Origin: Algoriphagus halophilus
GTDB taxonomy: Bacteria; Bacteroidota; Bacteroidia; Cytophagales; Cyclobacteriaceae
DNA: 64,000 nucleotides
Direction: 5' to 3'
NCBI RefSeq assembly: GCF_900129785.1
Contig: NZ_FSRC01000001.1
Coordinates: 682,001-746,000 of the forward strand
Part shown: piece after piece, positions 34,924 through 43,583 of the stretch
How the letters are laid out: every line of letters starts with the position of its first letter
Position numbering within the stretch: position 1 is the first letter of the stretch
Made by a program: the position numbers and the translations under genes
Notes under the pieces: model-generated
The model's database searches: none
Seen by the model: the letters and a program-made list of their open reading frames with translations, nothing else
Told to the model about the DNA's origin: nothing

Positions 34924-36453
34924 ATGGCAGAACAAATCCTAATCCTTGATTTCGGTTCTCAGTACACACAACTCATCGCCCGAAGAGTTAGAGAGCTGAA
35001 CGTTTATTGTGAAATCCACCCTTATAATAAAGTACCAGAAATCACTTCCGATGTCAAAGGAGTGATCCTTTCAGGTTCTCCTTGCTCCGTAAGAGAGGCA
35101 GGTGCTCCTGATTTGGATTTGGATGTTTTAAGGGGAAAATTACCATTATTGGGCGTTTGCTATGGTTCCCAATTATTAGCTCAGAAATATGGAGGAGAAG
35201 TTCTCCCTTCTGAAATCCGGGAATACGGCAGAGCAAATTTAAGTCATATTGATACCCATTATGACTTGTTGAAAGAAATGAGTCATGGTTCACAGGTGTG
35301 GATGTCTCATGGAGATACAATCAAGGAACTTCCCGAAAATTTTGAAGTGATCGCAAGTACCGACTCCGTACGAGTAGCTGCGTTCAAAGTAAAGGAGGAA
35401 GAAACCTACGGTATTCAATTTCACCCTGAAGTAACGCACTCAACAGAAGGTAAAAACCTACTTAGAAATTTCGTGGTTGGTATCTGTGGATGCGCGCAGG
35501 ATTGGACTTCTGATGTATTTATCGATGCTACAGTTGCTGAATTGAAAGAGAAAATCGGATCCGATAAAGTGGTGATGGGACTTTCCGGAGGCGTAGATTC
35601 ATCGGTAGCTGCTACCTTGATCCATCGAGCAATTGGTGATCAATTGACCTGTGTTTTTGTAGACAATGGATTGCTGCGTAAGAATGAATTCGAAGAAGTA
35701 TTGGATTCGTACAAGCATATGGGCCTGAACGTGATCGGTGTAGATTCCAAGCAGAGATTTTACGATGCTTTGAAAGGATTAACAGATCCAGAAGATAAAA
35801 GAAAAGCGATAGGTCGTGTTTTCATCGAAGTATTTGATGATGAAGCACATAAAATCGAAGGGGTAAAATGGTTGGGGCAAGGAACGATCTATCCGGATGT
35901 AATTGAATCTGTATCAGTGAAAGGTCCATCTGCAACGATCAAATCTCACCATAATGTGGGAGGATTACCCGATTTCATGAAGCTTTCTGTAGTAGAGCCA
36001 TTGAATACCTTGTTCAAAGATGAGGTACGTGAAGTAGGTAGAGCATTGGAAATTGTGGAAACAATTATTGGTAGACACCCATTCCCAGGGCCAGGTTTAG
36101 GAATCCGGATATTGGGAGATGTCACAGCTGAAAAAGTCAAAACCTTACAGGAAGTGGACCATATTTTTATTCAAGGTCTGAAGGATCATGGTTTGTATGA
36201 TCAGGTTTGGCAAGCAGGCGCAATGTTGCTGCCCATTCAGTCGGTAGGGGTGATGGGAGACGAAAGAACCTATGAAAAGGTGGTTGCATTGAGAGCAGTA
36301 GGCTCCGTAGATGGAATGACTGCAGATTGGATCCACTTGCCGTATGAGTTTTTGGGCAAAATCTCCAATGAAATCATCAACCGTGTCAAAGGGGTAAATA
36401 GAGTTGTCTATGATATCTCTTCCAAGCCACCAGCAACGATCGAATGGGAATAA
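34924..36453 (+). CDS. guaA: GMP synthase (glutamine-hydrolysing)
   Basis: About 509 residues from the ATG at 34924 (a TTG two codons earlier is not needed). The glutamine amidotransferase domain has [10 protein letters not shown] with C79 and the His-Glu pair in FHPEVTHS. The synthetase domain has the PP-loop [12 protein letters not shown] near 217, and the dimerisation domain ends [14 protein letters not shown]. It converts XMP to GMP using ATP and glutamine. The size and domain order are standard. Confidence 0.97.
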   Translation: MAEQILILDFGSQYTQLIARRVRELNVYCEIHPYNKVPEITSDVKGVILSGSPCSVREAGAPDLDLDVLRGKLPLLGVCYGSQLLAQKYGGEVLPSEIREYGRANLSHIDTHYDLLKEMSHGSQVWMSHGDTIKELPENFEVIASTDSVRVAAFKVKEEETYGIQFHPEVTHSTEGKNLLRNFVVGICGCAQDWTSDVFIDATVAELKEKIGSDKVVMGLSGGVDSSVAATLIHRAIGDQLTCVFVDNGLLRKNEFEEVLDSYKHMGLNVIGVDSKQRFYDALKGLTDPEDKRKAIGRVFIEVFDDEAHKIEGVKWLGQGTIYPDVIESVSVKGPSATIKSHHNVGGLPDFMKLSVVEPLNTLFKDEVREVGRALEIVETIIGRHPFPGPGLGIRILGDVTAEKVKTLQEVDHIFIQGLKDHGLYDQVWQAGAMLLPIQSVGVMGDERTYEKVVALRAVGSVDGMTADWIHLPYEFLGKISNEIINRVKGVNRVVYDISSKPPATIEWE

Positions 36454-36488
36454 ACCCTTAGGGCGTTTTTGGAGCCACGAAGATCTTG

Positions 36489-36508
36489 TAATACAAGCGG
36501 TTGTATTA
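36489..36508 (+). repeat. Inverted repeat after guaA
   Basis: TAATACAA and TTGTATTA pair around GCGG. It precedes a second, stronger hairpin and probably adds to transcription end or mRNA protection. Confidence 0.45.
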
Positions 36509-36517
36509 TATATTGTT

Positions 36518-36548
36518 AAAACCCGAAGTAACAGCTTCGGGTTTTTCA
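36518..36548 (+). terminator. Rho-independent terminator after guaA
   Basis: AAACCCGAAG pairs with CTTCGGGTTT around six bases and continues into a T-run. Confidence 0.85.
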
Positions 36549-36572
36549 TTTTGATTAGCTTTCGGCCTAAAC

Positions 36573-36602
36573 TTTGGGTTTGAAAATATTGGGTTAAATT
36601 TG
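36573..36602 (+). promoter_or_regulatory. Promoter of the TPR/binding-protein and hemL operon
   Basis: TTTG at 36573-36576 and TAAATTTG at 36595-36602 are 18 bases apart, close to the Bacteroidota -33/-7 pattern. The ATG follows 38 bases after the -7 element. Confidence 0.55.
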
Positions 36603-36639
36603 CAAACCCTGTTTTGATGTTCGATACACTTTCAAATAC

Positions 36640-38289
36640 ATGAGAAAATATTTCTTATTACTTTCCGCGTTTTTCATAATCACCGTCAATTTTGCTCAGA
36701 ATATTCCTGCGGACTATCAAAAGGCCCAAAATTTCCTGAATTCAAAAAATTATTGGGAGGCCATGCCTTTGTTCCGAGAGTTTTTGGATGCAGATAAATA
36801 CGGGAACCTTTCCAATTATGCGGCATTCCATATTGGTGAAGCAGCTTTGGGGGCCAATCAGCCGGAGCAGGCTATCACAGCCCTTCGTTTGGTATCCGAA
36901 AAGGTTTGGACAAAGTCAGATGAATCTAAGTACTTATTGGCTTTGGCTTATTTCCAAAACCAACAAAATCAAGAGGCCTTGAAAACCATCAAAGGAATCA
37001 AGAAAGAATCTGTGAGGGAATTGGCAGAGAATGCAACTTTCGAATACCTCAAGCAGACCAGTGCCAGCTTTATGGTAGCCAATCTTCAAGAATTCAAAGA
37101 GAATAAAGGATATACTGCCGCCCTTAAAATGGTTTTGGAAAGCCAGACTATTTTGTCAGCAACGGAAAGAGCAGCCTATTATGAACTTCAGGGAAACGCG
37201 CAGGGTGTAAATACTGTCAAAGACATGGTCCTGGATTTTGTGGTGATATTGCCATTTACAAGTTCCCCCAATGCGCCTGCTTCTTCCGTGGAGGCGTCCA
37301 GTTTTGTGTTTGAGTTATTTCAGGGTATCAAGTTCGCAGTCAATCGTTTGAAAGAGGAAGGAAAGCAGGTAACGCTTCATACCTTTGATTCCAAGCGCGA
37401 TATGAATCATTTGAGTGAGCTTTTGAAAGATCCGGTCATGGCAAAAGCCGATGCAATCATAGGACCTATCTATCAGGATGAGGTGGATTTGGTGAGTTCT
37501 TTTGCTGAAACATCCAAAATCCCATTGATTCACCCTCTTTCTAATTTGGGTGAGCGATTTGAAAATACAGAATACACCTATCTTTTTAGACCTTCCGTGG
37601 CCTCTCTTTCCAGAGGAGTAGTGGATGCGTTGAAGAAGCAGGGCTGGGGAAAGAAAGTAGCGATTGGATACAGTGGAAGTTCCCGTGATGAAAGAACAGG
37701 TCTTTTATTGAAAGATCAGCTGACTGCAGCAGGATTTTCAGTCATCGATGAGCAGCAAGTCAACCCTCGCAATGTGATTGACTTCCTACAACGACAAGGC
37801 ATTAGAACAGGGATGGATAGTGTGGAATTAGAAGTAGATCAAATCATCTTATTAACGGATGACCCTTCTATCGCTCAGCCTACCTTTGGATTGATGGAAT
37901 CGGTGAATGCTTCTGTTCCATTTTTGGTAATGGACTCCTGGTTGGGATTCAATTTTGCGAATTATGAAATGCTGGAGTTTCCCAACTTCCATTTTATTTC
38001 CAATAATACACCCAGGTTCCATGCGGAAGCCATGCAGCAGTTTAAGGATAATTTCTATGCCCAAAACCTAGTATATCCGAGCTTAAATGCAACTATCGGG
38101 AGAGAGTTGGTGTTTTGGTTATCTTCAAATATGGGTCCAAGCAAGGGCTTTGATTTGAGAAGAAATTTGGATCAGTCCGCCTTCCAAACAGGTAAAGTGA
38201 CTTGGGGATTTAATTTCCAGAATAGCAATAATAATCGATATGTCCCTGTATTCAAGATGGAAGAAGGGGAATTGAAACCATTACAGTAA
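36640..38289 (+). CDS. TPR plus periplasmic-binding-fold (LpoA/Peripla_BP_6-like) protein
   Basis: A 549-residue exported protein (signal peptide 1-19, ending in FAQ). Residues 25-180 are TPR-like repeats (AQNFLNSKNYWEAMPLFREF, then EQAITALRLV, then QEALKTIKGI). Residues 195-530 form a type I periplasmic-binding fold (VVILPFTS, HTFDSKRDMNHL, ADAIIGPIYQDEVDLV, VAIGYSGSSRDERTG). This resembles amino acid binding proteins and LpoA, an activator of PBP1A. No permease genes are adjacent, which makes a transporter role less likely. It ends three bases before hemL. Confidence 0.82.
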   Translation: MRKYFLLLSAFFIITVNFAQNIPADYQKAQNFLNSKNYWEAMPLFREFLDADKYGNLSNYAAFHIGEAALGANQPEQAITALRLVSEKVWTKSDESKYLLALAYFQNQQNQEALKTIKGIKKESVRELAENATFEYLKQTSASFMVANLQEFKENKGYTAALKMVLESQTILSATERAAYYELQGNAQGVNTVKDMVLDFVVILPFTSSPNAPASSVEASSFVFELFQGIKFAVNRLKEEGKQVTLHTFDSKRDMNHLSELLKDPVMAKADAIIGPIYQDEVDLVSSFAETSKIPLIHPLSNLGERFENTEYTYLFRPSVASLSRGVVDALKKQGWGKKVAIGYSGSSRDERTGLLLKDQLTAAGFSVIDEQQVNPRNVIDFLQRQGIRTGMDSVELEVDQIILLTDDPSIAQPTFGLMESVNASVPFLVMDSWLGFNFANYEMLEFPNFHFISNNTPRFHAEAMQQFKDNFYAQNLVYPSLNATIGRELVFWLSSNMGPSKGFDLRRNLDQSAFQTGKVTWGFNFQNSNNNRYVPVFKMEEGELKPLQ

Positions 38290-38292
38290 TAC

Positions 38293-39585
38293 ATGCAAAT
38301 TTCAGAAAGTAAAAGGCTGTTTGCCCATGCTCAACAATTCATTCCGGGAGGCGTAAATTCTCCTGTTAGAGCATTTCGTGCTGTGGGAGGAGAGCCTCTA
38401 TTTATTAAAAAGGCAGAAGGTGCCTATTTGATGGATGAAGATGGAAACCAATTCATTGAACTAATCAATAGCTGGGGGCCTATGATTTTGGGACATAATC
38501 ATCCCATGATCAAAGAAGCAGTATTAAAAGCCATGGAAGATGGTACTTCCTTCGGAGCTCCAACTGCCAAGGAAATTGAAATTGCTGAATTAATTGTCAG
38601 TATGGTTCCTTCGGTAGAGAAAGTACGAATGGTAAACTCCGGAACTGAGGCAACTATGTCAGCAATCCGAGTAGCCAGAGGTTATACTGGCCGTGATAAG
38701 TTTATCAAAATGGAAGGGAATTATCATGGACACGGAGACTCATTTTTAATTTCAGCAGGATCTGGAGCCATGACCATGGGAAATCCAGATTCACCCGGCG
38801 TGACGAAAGGAACAGCCAAAGACACTTTGTTGGCGCCCTATAATGACTTGGAAGCCATAGAAACATTGGTAGCTGCAAATAAGGGAGAAATTGCTGCCTT
38901 GATTTTAGAGCCAGTGCCAGGAAATATGGGACTTTGTCTTCCTAAAGCCGGATACCTTCAAGGCCTTCGGGATATTTGTACCAGAGAAGGAATTGTATTG
39001 ATTTTTGATGAGGTGATGACCGGATTCAGATTGGCAAAAGGGGGAGCCCAGGAGCTTTTTGGAGTAATTCCTGATATGACTACGTTGGGTAAAATCATAG
39101 GTGGAGGAATGCCAGTAGGGGCCTATGGTGGGAAGAAAGAAATCATGGAATTTGTTTCTCCTTCAGGACCTGTTTACCAGGCAGGAACTTTGTCTGGAAA
39201 CCCCATTGCCATGGCAGCTGGATTGGCCATGTTGAATCATCTCAATACGCATCCAGAAGAATATGCCAGATTGAATCATATTGGTGAATTGATCTCTGAT
39301 GGAATCATGGCAATCAATAAGGAGCTTGGTTTGAATTACACGGTCAATAGGCTAGGTAGCATGTATTCTATGTTCTTTACAGATCAGGAAGTGTATGATT
39401 TTGCTACCGCTAAGGAATCAGATACGGCCCTGTTTGGGAAATACTTCCAAGCCATGTTGAAAAGGGGAGTATACCTAGCTCCTTCCCAATTTGAAAGTTT
39501 GTTTTTATCCACTGCCTTATCGGATGAATTGATCCATAAAATTCTTCAGGCACATAGGGAAAGCATGATAGAACTGATGCACTAA
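38293..39585 (+). CDS. hemL: Glutamate-1-semialdehyde 2,1-aminomutase
   Basis: A 430-residue PLP enzyme of the C5 haem pathway, converting glutamate 1-semialdehyde to 5-aminolevulinate in the cytoplasm. PGGVNSPVRAFR at 17-28, EGNYHGHGDSFL near 142, and TLGKIIGGGMPVGAYGG with the PLP Lys K267 are diagnostic. The size is standard. It follows the binding-protein gene with a three-base gap and is ended by a clear hairpin. The companion enzyme gene hemA is 24 kb away in the same window. Confidence 0.97.
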   Translation: MQISESKRLFAHAQQFIPGGVNSPVRAFRAVGGEPLFIKKAEGAYLMDEDGNQFIELINSWGPMILGHNHPMIKEAVLKAMEDGTSFGAPTAKEIEIAELIVSMVPSVEKVRMVNSGTEATMSAIRVARGYTGRDKFIKMEGNYHGHGDSFLISAGSGAMTMGNPDSPGVTKGTAKDTLLAPYNDLEAIETLVAANKGEIAALILEPVPGNMGLCLPKAGYLQGLRDICTREGIVLIFDEVMTGFRLAKGGAQELFGVIPDMTTLGKIIGGGMPVGAYGGKKEIMEFVSPSGPVYQAGTLSGNPIAMAAGLAMLNHLNTHPEEYARLNHIGELISDGIMAINKELGLNYTVNRLGSMYSMFFTDQEVYDFATAKESDTALFGKYFQAMLKRGVYLAPSQFESLFLSTALSDELIHKILQAHRESMIELMH

Positions 39586-39587
39586 TA

Positions 39588-39613
39588 GAAACCGGCTTTT
39601 AGCCGGTTTTTTT
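39588..39613 (+). terminator. Rho-independent terminator after hemL
   Basis: AAACCGGCT and AGCCGGTTT face each other and are followed by T residues. Confidence 0.88.
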
Positions 39614-39650
39614 ATTTCAATCCAAAAATAATTTTTAGAAAACCTGCCAA

Positions 39651-39700
39651 AAATACCCAATAATGGGTATTTCGCTGCATATTCATAACACGTACCTTTG
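39651..39700 (+). promoter_or_regulatory. Promoter with overlapping palindrome for a small transcript
   Basis: TACCTTTG at 39693-39700 is an exact -7 element, and TTTC at 39670-39673 lies 19 bases upstream in the -33 position. The palindrome AAATACCC-aataat-GGGTATTT at 39651-39672 overlaps that -33 element and is well placed for a repressor or activator. Confidence 0.55.
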
Positions 39701-39706
39701 ATCTAG

Positions 39707-39807
39707 TTGATAAGTTTAAAAGAAGAGGTTGCTTAGTTTAACTTGATATTTAACATATTTTTTCTTCTATTTTTTGGGAACCTGTTTCATGCAGGTTTTC
39801 TTTTTTT
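39707..39807 (+). ncRNA. Candidate small RNA, about 100 nt
   Basis: Between the promoter at 39670-39700 and a hairpin terminator (AACCTG paired with CAGGTT at 39779-39797, then TTTTCTTTTTTT) there is no ORF with a usable start. AGAAGA at 39721-39726 can pair with TCTTCT at 39763-39768, and AAGTTTAAA can pair with TTTAACTT across the intervening loop. The unit ends at the stop codon of the convergent DUF3667 gene. It does not match a family I can name (not tmRNA, SRP RNA or RNase P RNA), and 6S RNA is usually longer. Confidence 0.4.
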
Positions 39808-40888
39808 AAAAGGTTTTCAGGGAAATGTATAACTCAAAAATCATCGCGAAAGCCAAGCCTGTAAAATAAAATAAGCCCAGGATCCAGAATTTTAATAGGG
39901 TTTTAAACCATCCTTGTTCGGATACATTCAACATGGATACATAGGTGTAAGTAGAGACTCCAATAAAGGCCAATAAGAAAATCAATGGGATCGCTATTTG
40001 TAATTTTGCCATCCATAGAATTGCCAATCCATAAAGAAGGTAGGCAAAGGAATGAATATGAAGTCCATGGATTAAATGTTCTACATAATATTTCTTACTT
40101 CGAATGTTTAATAGCCATAAAAGAAAAGCGAAGAATGGCAGTAATAAAAACATCATCAAGGGAAGGTTCTGGGCAGCACTTGAAATGAACAGACTGGAAT
40201 TGGCTATAAATCTCCTTTTTTGAGGTACATCCAGACCTAGTGAAACATTGAAGGAGGTTTGGGACAACGCTTCAGAAAAGGTCGAGTCTGAAACTTCCGG
40301 GTCAATAGACATTGCCCTTAGCCTTTTCCAACTATTTTGGGAGCTTTTTATGGAATCTTGAACCAACTGATCAATATCTTCCAAGTTTTCGGAATTCAAT
40401 TGCATGGAGTCAATAGTGATACCAAGTTCTTTTACTTCATCCAGTTTACCTGTTTTGTTGAGAGAATCAAATGTTTCACTTGCTCTCGAATTGATCTTCA
40501 TTAATCCCTGACTATCTTTTTCAACCCCTTCTGGAGTGATTTCTCCACTCATGATTCGATCTACTAGATCTGCTGGAATGACCATGGAGACAATGAAAAA
40601 ATAAAATAGGGAAGTGATTAAATACAAGCGGATAGGATGAATATATTTTCTTCTTTTTCCTTCATTAAATGTGTTGGTTAGCTTCCCGGGATGAAATAAG
40701 AAAACCGGTAGGGTTTGGAAAAAGACCGTTTCGAAGTTTAAATAATTGGAAATAAAATCTTTTAAAAAACGGATAATGGTAACCCTCTGGTCCACGTTTT
40801 CTTGCCCACAAAATGAACAGAAATTATCTGCATTCGTGAGCTCTTTGCCGCAATTGAGGCAATGATCCAGTTTTCTTGAGTCTTTCAA
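39806..40888 (-). CDS. DUF3667 membrane protein with N-terminal zinc ribbon
   Basis: A 360-residue protein. C10, C13, C24 and C27 (CLNCGK...CSFCGQ) make a zinc ribbon. A central hydrophilic region (about 115-225) separates a first pair of helices from four C-terminal helices. The segment FFQTLPVFLFHPGKL is the DUF3667 hallmark. The start appears to be TTG at 40888, because no ATG is in frame before the zinc ribbon and a stop lies upstream. The function is unknown. Confidence 0.82.
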   Translation of the reverse strand: MKDSRKLDHCLNCGKELTNADNFCSFCGQENVDQRVTIIRFLKDFISNYLNFETVFFQTLPVFLFHPGKLTNTFNEGKRRKYIHPIRLYLITSLFYFFIVSMVIPADLVDRIMSGEITPEGVEKDSQGLMKINSRASETFDSLNKTGKLDEVKELGITIDSMQLNSENLEDIDQLVQDSIKSSQNSWKRLRAMSIDPEVSDSTFSEALSQTSFNVSLGLDVPQKRRFIANSSLFISSAAQNLPLMMFLLLPFFAFLLWLLNIRSKKYYVEHLIHGLHIHSFAYLLYGLAILWMAKLQIAIPLIFLLAFIGVSTYTYVSMLNVSEQGWFKTLLKFWILGLFYFTGLAFAMIFELYISLKTF

Positions 40889-40980
40889 TCGATGGTTTTT
40901 TTCAGGAAAATTAATCTATCAGGTTCAAATTAATACAGCTTTCGACATAACCCTTAAATTTGTTTGAAAATAAAAGCAAC

Positions 40981-41334
40981 ATGGCAGTAAAAGTATACGG
41001 AATCAAGAATTGTAATACCATGAAAAAAGCATTTGACTTTCTTCAGGAAAAGGGAGTTGATTACGAGTTTTTCGATTACAAAAAACAAAAACCTACCAAA
41101 GAATTATTAGAAAGTTTCTTGACCAAGACGGATTTGGATTCATTGATCAACAGGAAAGGAATGACCTTCCGAAAATTGGATGATCAAACCAAAGAGTCCT
41201 TAAATGATGCTTCCAAAGCAATCGATTTGTTGATTGATCACTCCAGTATGATTAAACGCCCTGTCATCGTCTATCCGAATGGAGCTTTGACATTGGGCTT
41301 TGATCCAGAGGCGATCAGTGAACAGTTGGCTTAA
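40981..41334 (+). CDS. ArsC/Spx/YffB-like thioredoxin-fold protein
   Basis: A 117-residue protein from the ATG at 40981 (the frame opens at a TTG seven codons earlier). The single Cys11 lies in YGIKNCNTMKKA, and the pattern MIKRPVIVYPNG with the Arg needed for arsenate or substrate binding is present. The family covers arsenate reductases and Spx/YffB-type proteins of unknown reaction. CNTMKKA is typical of the YffB-like group, so true arsenate reduction is doubtful, and no ars genes are nearby. TAAATTTG at 40955-40962 could serve as -7 element. The 3' end overlaps the convergent cytochrome gene by four bases. Confidence 0.88.
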   Translation: MAVKVYGIKNCNTMKKAFDFLQEKGVDYEFFDYKKQKPTKELLESFLTKTDLDSLINRKGMTFRKLDDQTKESLNDASKAIDLLIDHSSMIKRPVIVYPNGALTLGFDPEAISEQLA

Positions 41335-42713
41335 TACTCAATCGTATCAGTTGGGAGAGGTGGAAGTTGATAGAGCTCATTCTCTAGGTAGAAGCTGAGG
41401 TCCTTTGGGATTTCAGCTTCTGATAGGGGTGTTTCAAAGGCAAACACTTTTTCCAAAGAAGGATGATTATTGAGGAGATTCAGTTGGTCAAAACTGATGG
41501 CCGTGTTATTCAGATAAAGATTTTTTAAATGCTGATTTGAATTTAAAGCAGCTAATGTAGAACCTGAAATCTCTGTTTGGTTTAATTTCAAAACAGTCAA
41601 GTTGGGAAGACTCGAAATGCTGTCCAGGATGGGGTCTGAAATTTCTGTGCCTGTCAAATCAAGGTAAACAATTTGATTTTTAACAGGGGTTAATTTAGTC
41701 CAGTCCTGATTGTTAAAGTCTTGAAAATTGATACAAGAAATGAGTAACCAATTCGACTCTTCGGATACCCGTTCGGCAAAAAATCCCTCAGATTTTAATT
41801 GATCAAGGGTTTCGGCCGAAGCGGCTTCTACTATTTGTTCTGGGTAAAACGGCTTTTCAACCCGATGAAAGAAAGGTTCCAGGGTTTCTGCTGAAATAGT
41901 GGATTCTCCAAGTTTGGAATCGGTGGTTCCTCCTAATTCTATCCATGCTTTGATTAGTTCTATGGCCTCTTTTTGAGGTTGTCTTTTTTCCTCAGGAGGC
42001 ATATGGTCTTCATCGTCCTTGGGTAGAATCAACCGAGCGTACAAGGAGCTTTCCTCAGCATTCCCTGCCATCAATACACTTCCACCTTCTCCACCTTTCA
42101 ATAGTGCTTCGTAGGAGGTCAGATCTAATTCTCCTTTTAAATTTTTGGGGTTATGGCAACTCTTGCAATTCTGATTGATGATAGGTTGCACCACCTGATC
42201 ATAATAAGCCAATTGTTCCCATCCATGTTCCGGAATGACCAACCCTTGTTCAGCTTGCAAATCTACACCCATGAGTTCCTGGACTTCTGGCGGCAACACT
42301 TCAATAAGGTATTCTTCTCCATGGGTAATGTTTCCTCCCAAATGTCCAGTAAGAAGCATCAGACCAAAAAGCCCTGTGGATTTCCATTTTAAATATTTTG
42401 GAAATACGGACTCCTTGTTGACTTCGTAAAAGAGCCAAAAGGAAGCTAGCGCAGTGGACCAACCTAGCATAAAGTGAAACTGGACTGTATCCCATGTAAA
42501 ACCTTCGTATTGGTATTGAAGAAAGCCAGAAACTGAAGAAAGGACTGCAGCGATTCCTCCTAGCAAAAAAGCAAGCCGGATCGCATCCAAGTGTTGATTG
42601 GAGTCTTTTTTAGAAAGAAAAACAAGGATGATCCCGAATGCCAATATGCCTATGGGAAGGTGAACAAGGATAGGATGAAACCTTCCGAATAGCGGTAAAA
42701 TGAAATCAATCAT
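41331..42713 (-). CDS. DUF2231-like membrane/haem c/leucine-rich-repeat protein
   Basis: A 460-residue protein. Four helices span about 12-125 (FHPILVHLPIGILAFGIIL is the DUF2231 start). A planctomycete-type haem c domain follows with C183, C186 and H187 in CKSCH and DDEDHMPPEEKRQP further on. The C-terminal 130 residues are leucine-rich repeats (LPNLTVLKLNQTEISGS, HLKNLYLNNTAIS). It is the last gene of a four-gene operon; its ATG overlaps the upstream gene by eight bases. It may pass electrons from periplasmic dehydrogenation to the membrane, but that is inference. Confidence 0.85.
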   Translation of the reverse strand: MIDFILPLFGRFHPILVHLPIGILAFGIILVFLSKKDSNQHLDAIRLAFLLGGIAAVLSSVSGFLQYQYEGFTWDTVQFHFMLGWSTALASFWLFYEVNKESVFPKYLKWKSTGLFGLMLLTGHLGGNITHGEEYLIEVLPPEVQELMGVDLQAEQGLVIPEHGWEQLAYYDQVVQPIINQNCKSCHNPKNLKGELDLTSYEALLKGGEGGSVLMAGNAEESSLYARLILPKDDEDHMPPEEKRQPQKEAIELIKAWIELGGTTDSKLGESTISAETLEPFFHRVEKPFYPEQIVEAASAETLDQLKSEGFFAERVSEESNWLLISCINFQDFNNQDWTKLTPVKNQIVYLDLTGTEISDPILDSISSLPNLTVLKLNQTEISGSTLAALNSNQHLKNLYLNNTAISFDQLNLLNNHPSLEKVFAFETPLSEAEIPKDLSFYLENELYQLPPLPTDTIEY

Positions 42714-43581
42714 GTGCGAAACGGGCTTGAATTGCTTTCATGATATATACATTGGCTTCCCATTGATCTGCAATGGGTTTATTGGTAAATGGAATGGTTG
42801 GTAAATACGGTGGAGGACCGAATTCCGTGGTAATGGTAAAAATTTCATCGTTGGAATTCCGGATGATTTCTTCCCATATATCCAAATGGACCTTTACTGC
42901 ATTTTCCCATTCAGGAGCAGCTGGATTATTGATTTGTGGTCCTTCTGCAAAGCCCACCCGTGCATGAATATGATGGACAGCAGGCATGATTTTTTGAAGG
43001 TTGGGATCGTTTTTGGAGATCAATCGTTCGTGCACTACCATCCAATGGCTGATATCCAAGGTATATTTTAGATCAGGAAATTGCTCTAACATGGCAACCG
43101 CTGCAGGCAAGGTATAGGAAAATCTTCCTCGATGGGTTTCGTGGATGATTGGAATTCCAGATTCTTTGGAATAAGCGTCAGCCACTTTTATAAATGCCAA
43201 ATTTTGTTCAGAAGTCCAGAAATCATTTCCCGTGTGGTTATTGACCTTGACTGGTTTCCAAGATACTATCTCTTTCAATCCTGCTTCATAGGATTTTAAT
43301 GCCTCCTCAAATGGAAGTCCTCTATTGGTCCCGTGGAGGAAAATGACTTTGAGTTGATACTTTTCCAGTCCTTCTTTTAGGGTTGCTCTAGCTTCATCAG
43401 ACCCTGGCATCCAAACTTCAATACCATCATATCCATCGGATTTCACCTTGGCCAAAAACTCATCCATAGGCAACTCATTTCCCCAATCAGTCTGGAAGAA
43501 CATCAGTTGATGTTGGGCCAACAGGGTAAGGGGGAGTAATCCTAAAACTAGGAGTAGGATTGTCTTATTGGTCAATCGCAT
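42706..43581 (-). CDS. Exported sugar phosphate isomerase/epimerase-like TIM barrel
   Basis: A 291-residue protein with a signal peptide (to about 22, LLAQ). SDGYDGIEVWMPGSDEARA, IPIIHETHRGRFSY, YTLDISHWMVV and HHIHARVGFAEGPQ are the metal-binding strands of the xylose isomerase-like (AP_endonuc_2) barrel. Export of this fold is unusual outside Bacteroidota and Planctomycetota. A sugar, not a phosphorylated one, is therefore the likely substrate. It overlaps the DUF2231 gene by eight bases and follows the DUF1501 gene by two. Confidence 0.88.
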   Translation of the reverse strand: MRLTNKTILLLVLGLLPLTLLAQHQLMFFQTDWGNELPMDEFLAKVKSDGYDGIEVWMPGSDEARATLKEGLEKYQLKVIFLHGTNRGLPFEEALKSYEAGLKEIVSWKPVKVNNHTGNDFWTSEQNLAFIKVADAYSKESGIPIIHETHRGRFSYTLPAAVAMLEQFPDLKYTLDISHWMVVHERLISKNDPNLQKIMPAVHHIHARVGFAEGPQINNPAAPEWENAVKVHLDIWEEIIRNSNDEIFTITTEFGPPPYLPTIPFTNKPIADQWEANVYIMKAIQARFAHD

Positions 43582-43583
43582 GT

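Noticed and set aside
39806-39840. Hairpin near 39779-39797 as terminator of DUF3667
   Set aside because: On the minus strand no T-run follows the stem; the T-run is on the plus strand, so it fits the upstream small transcript.
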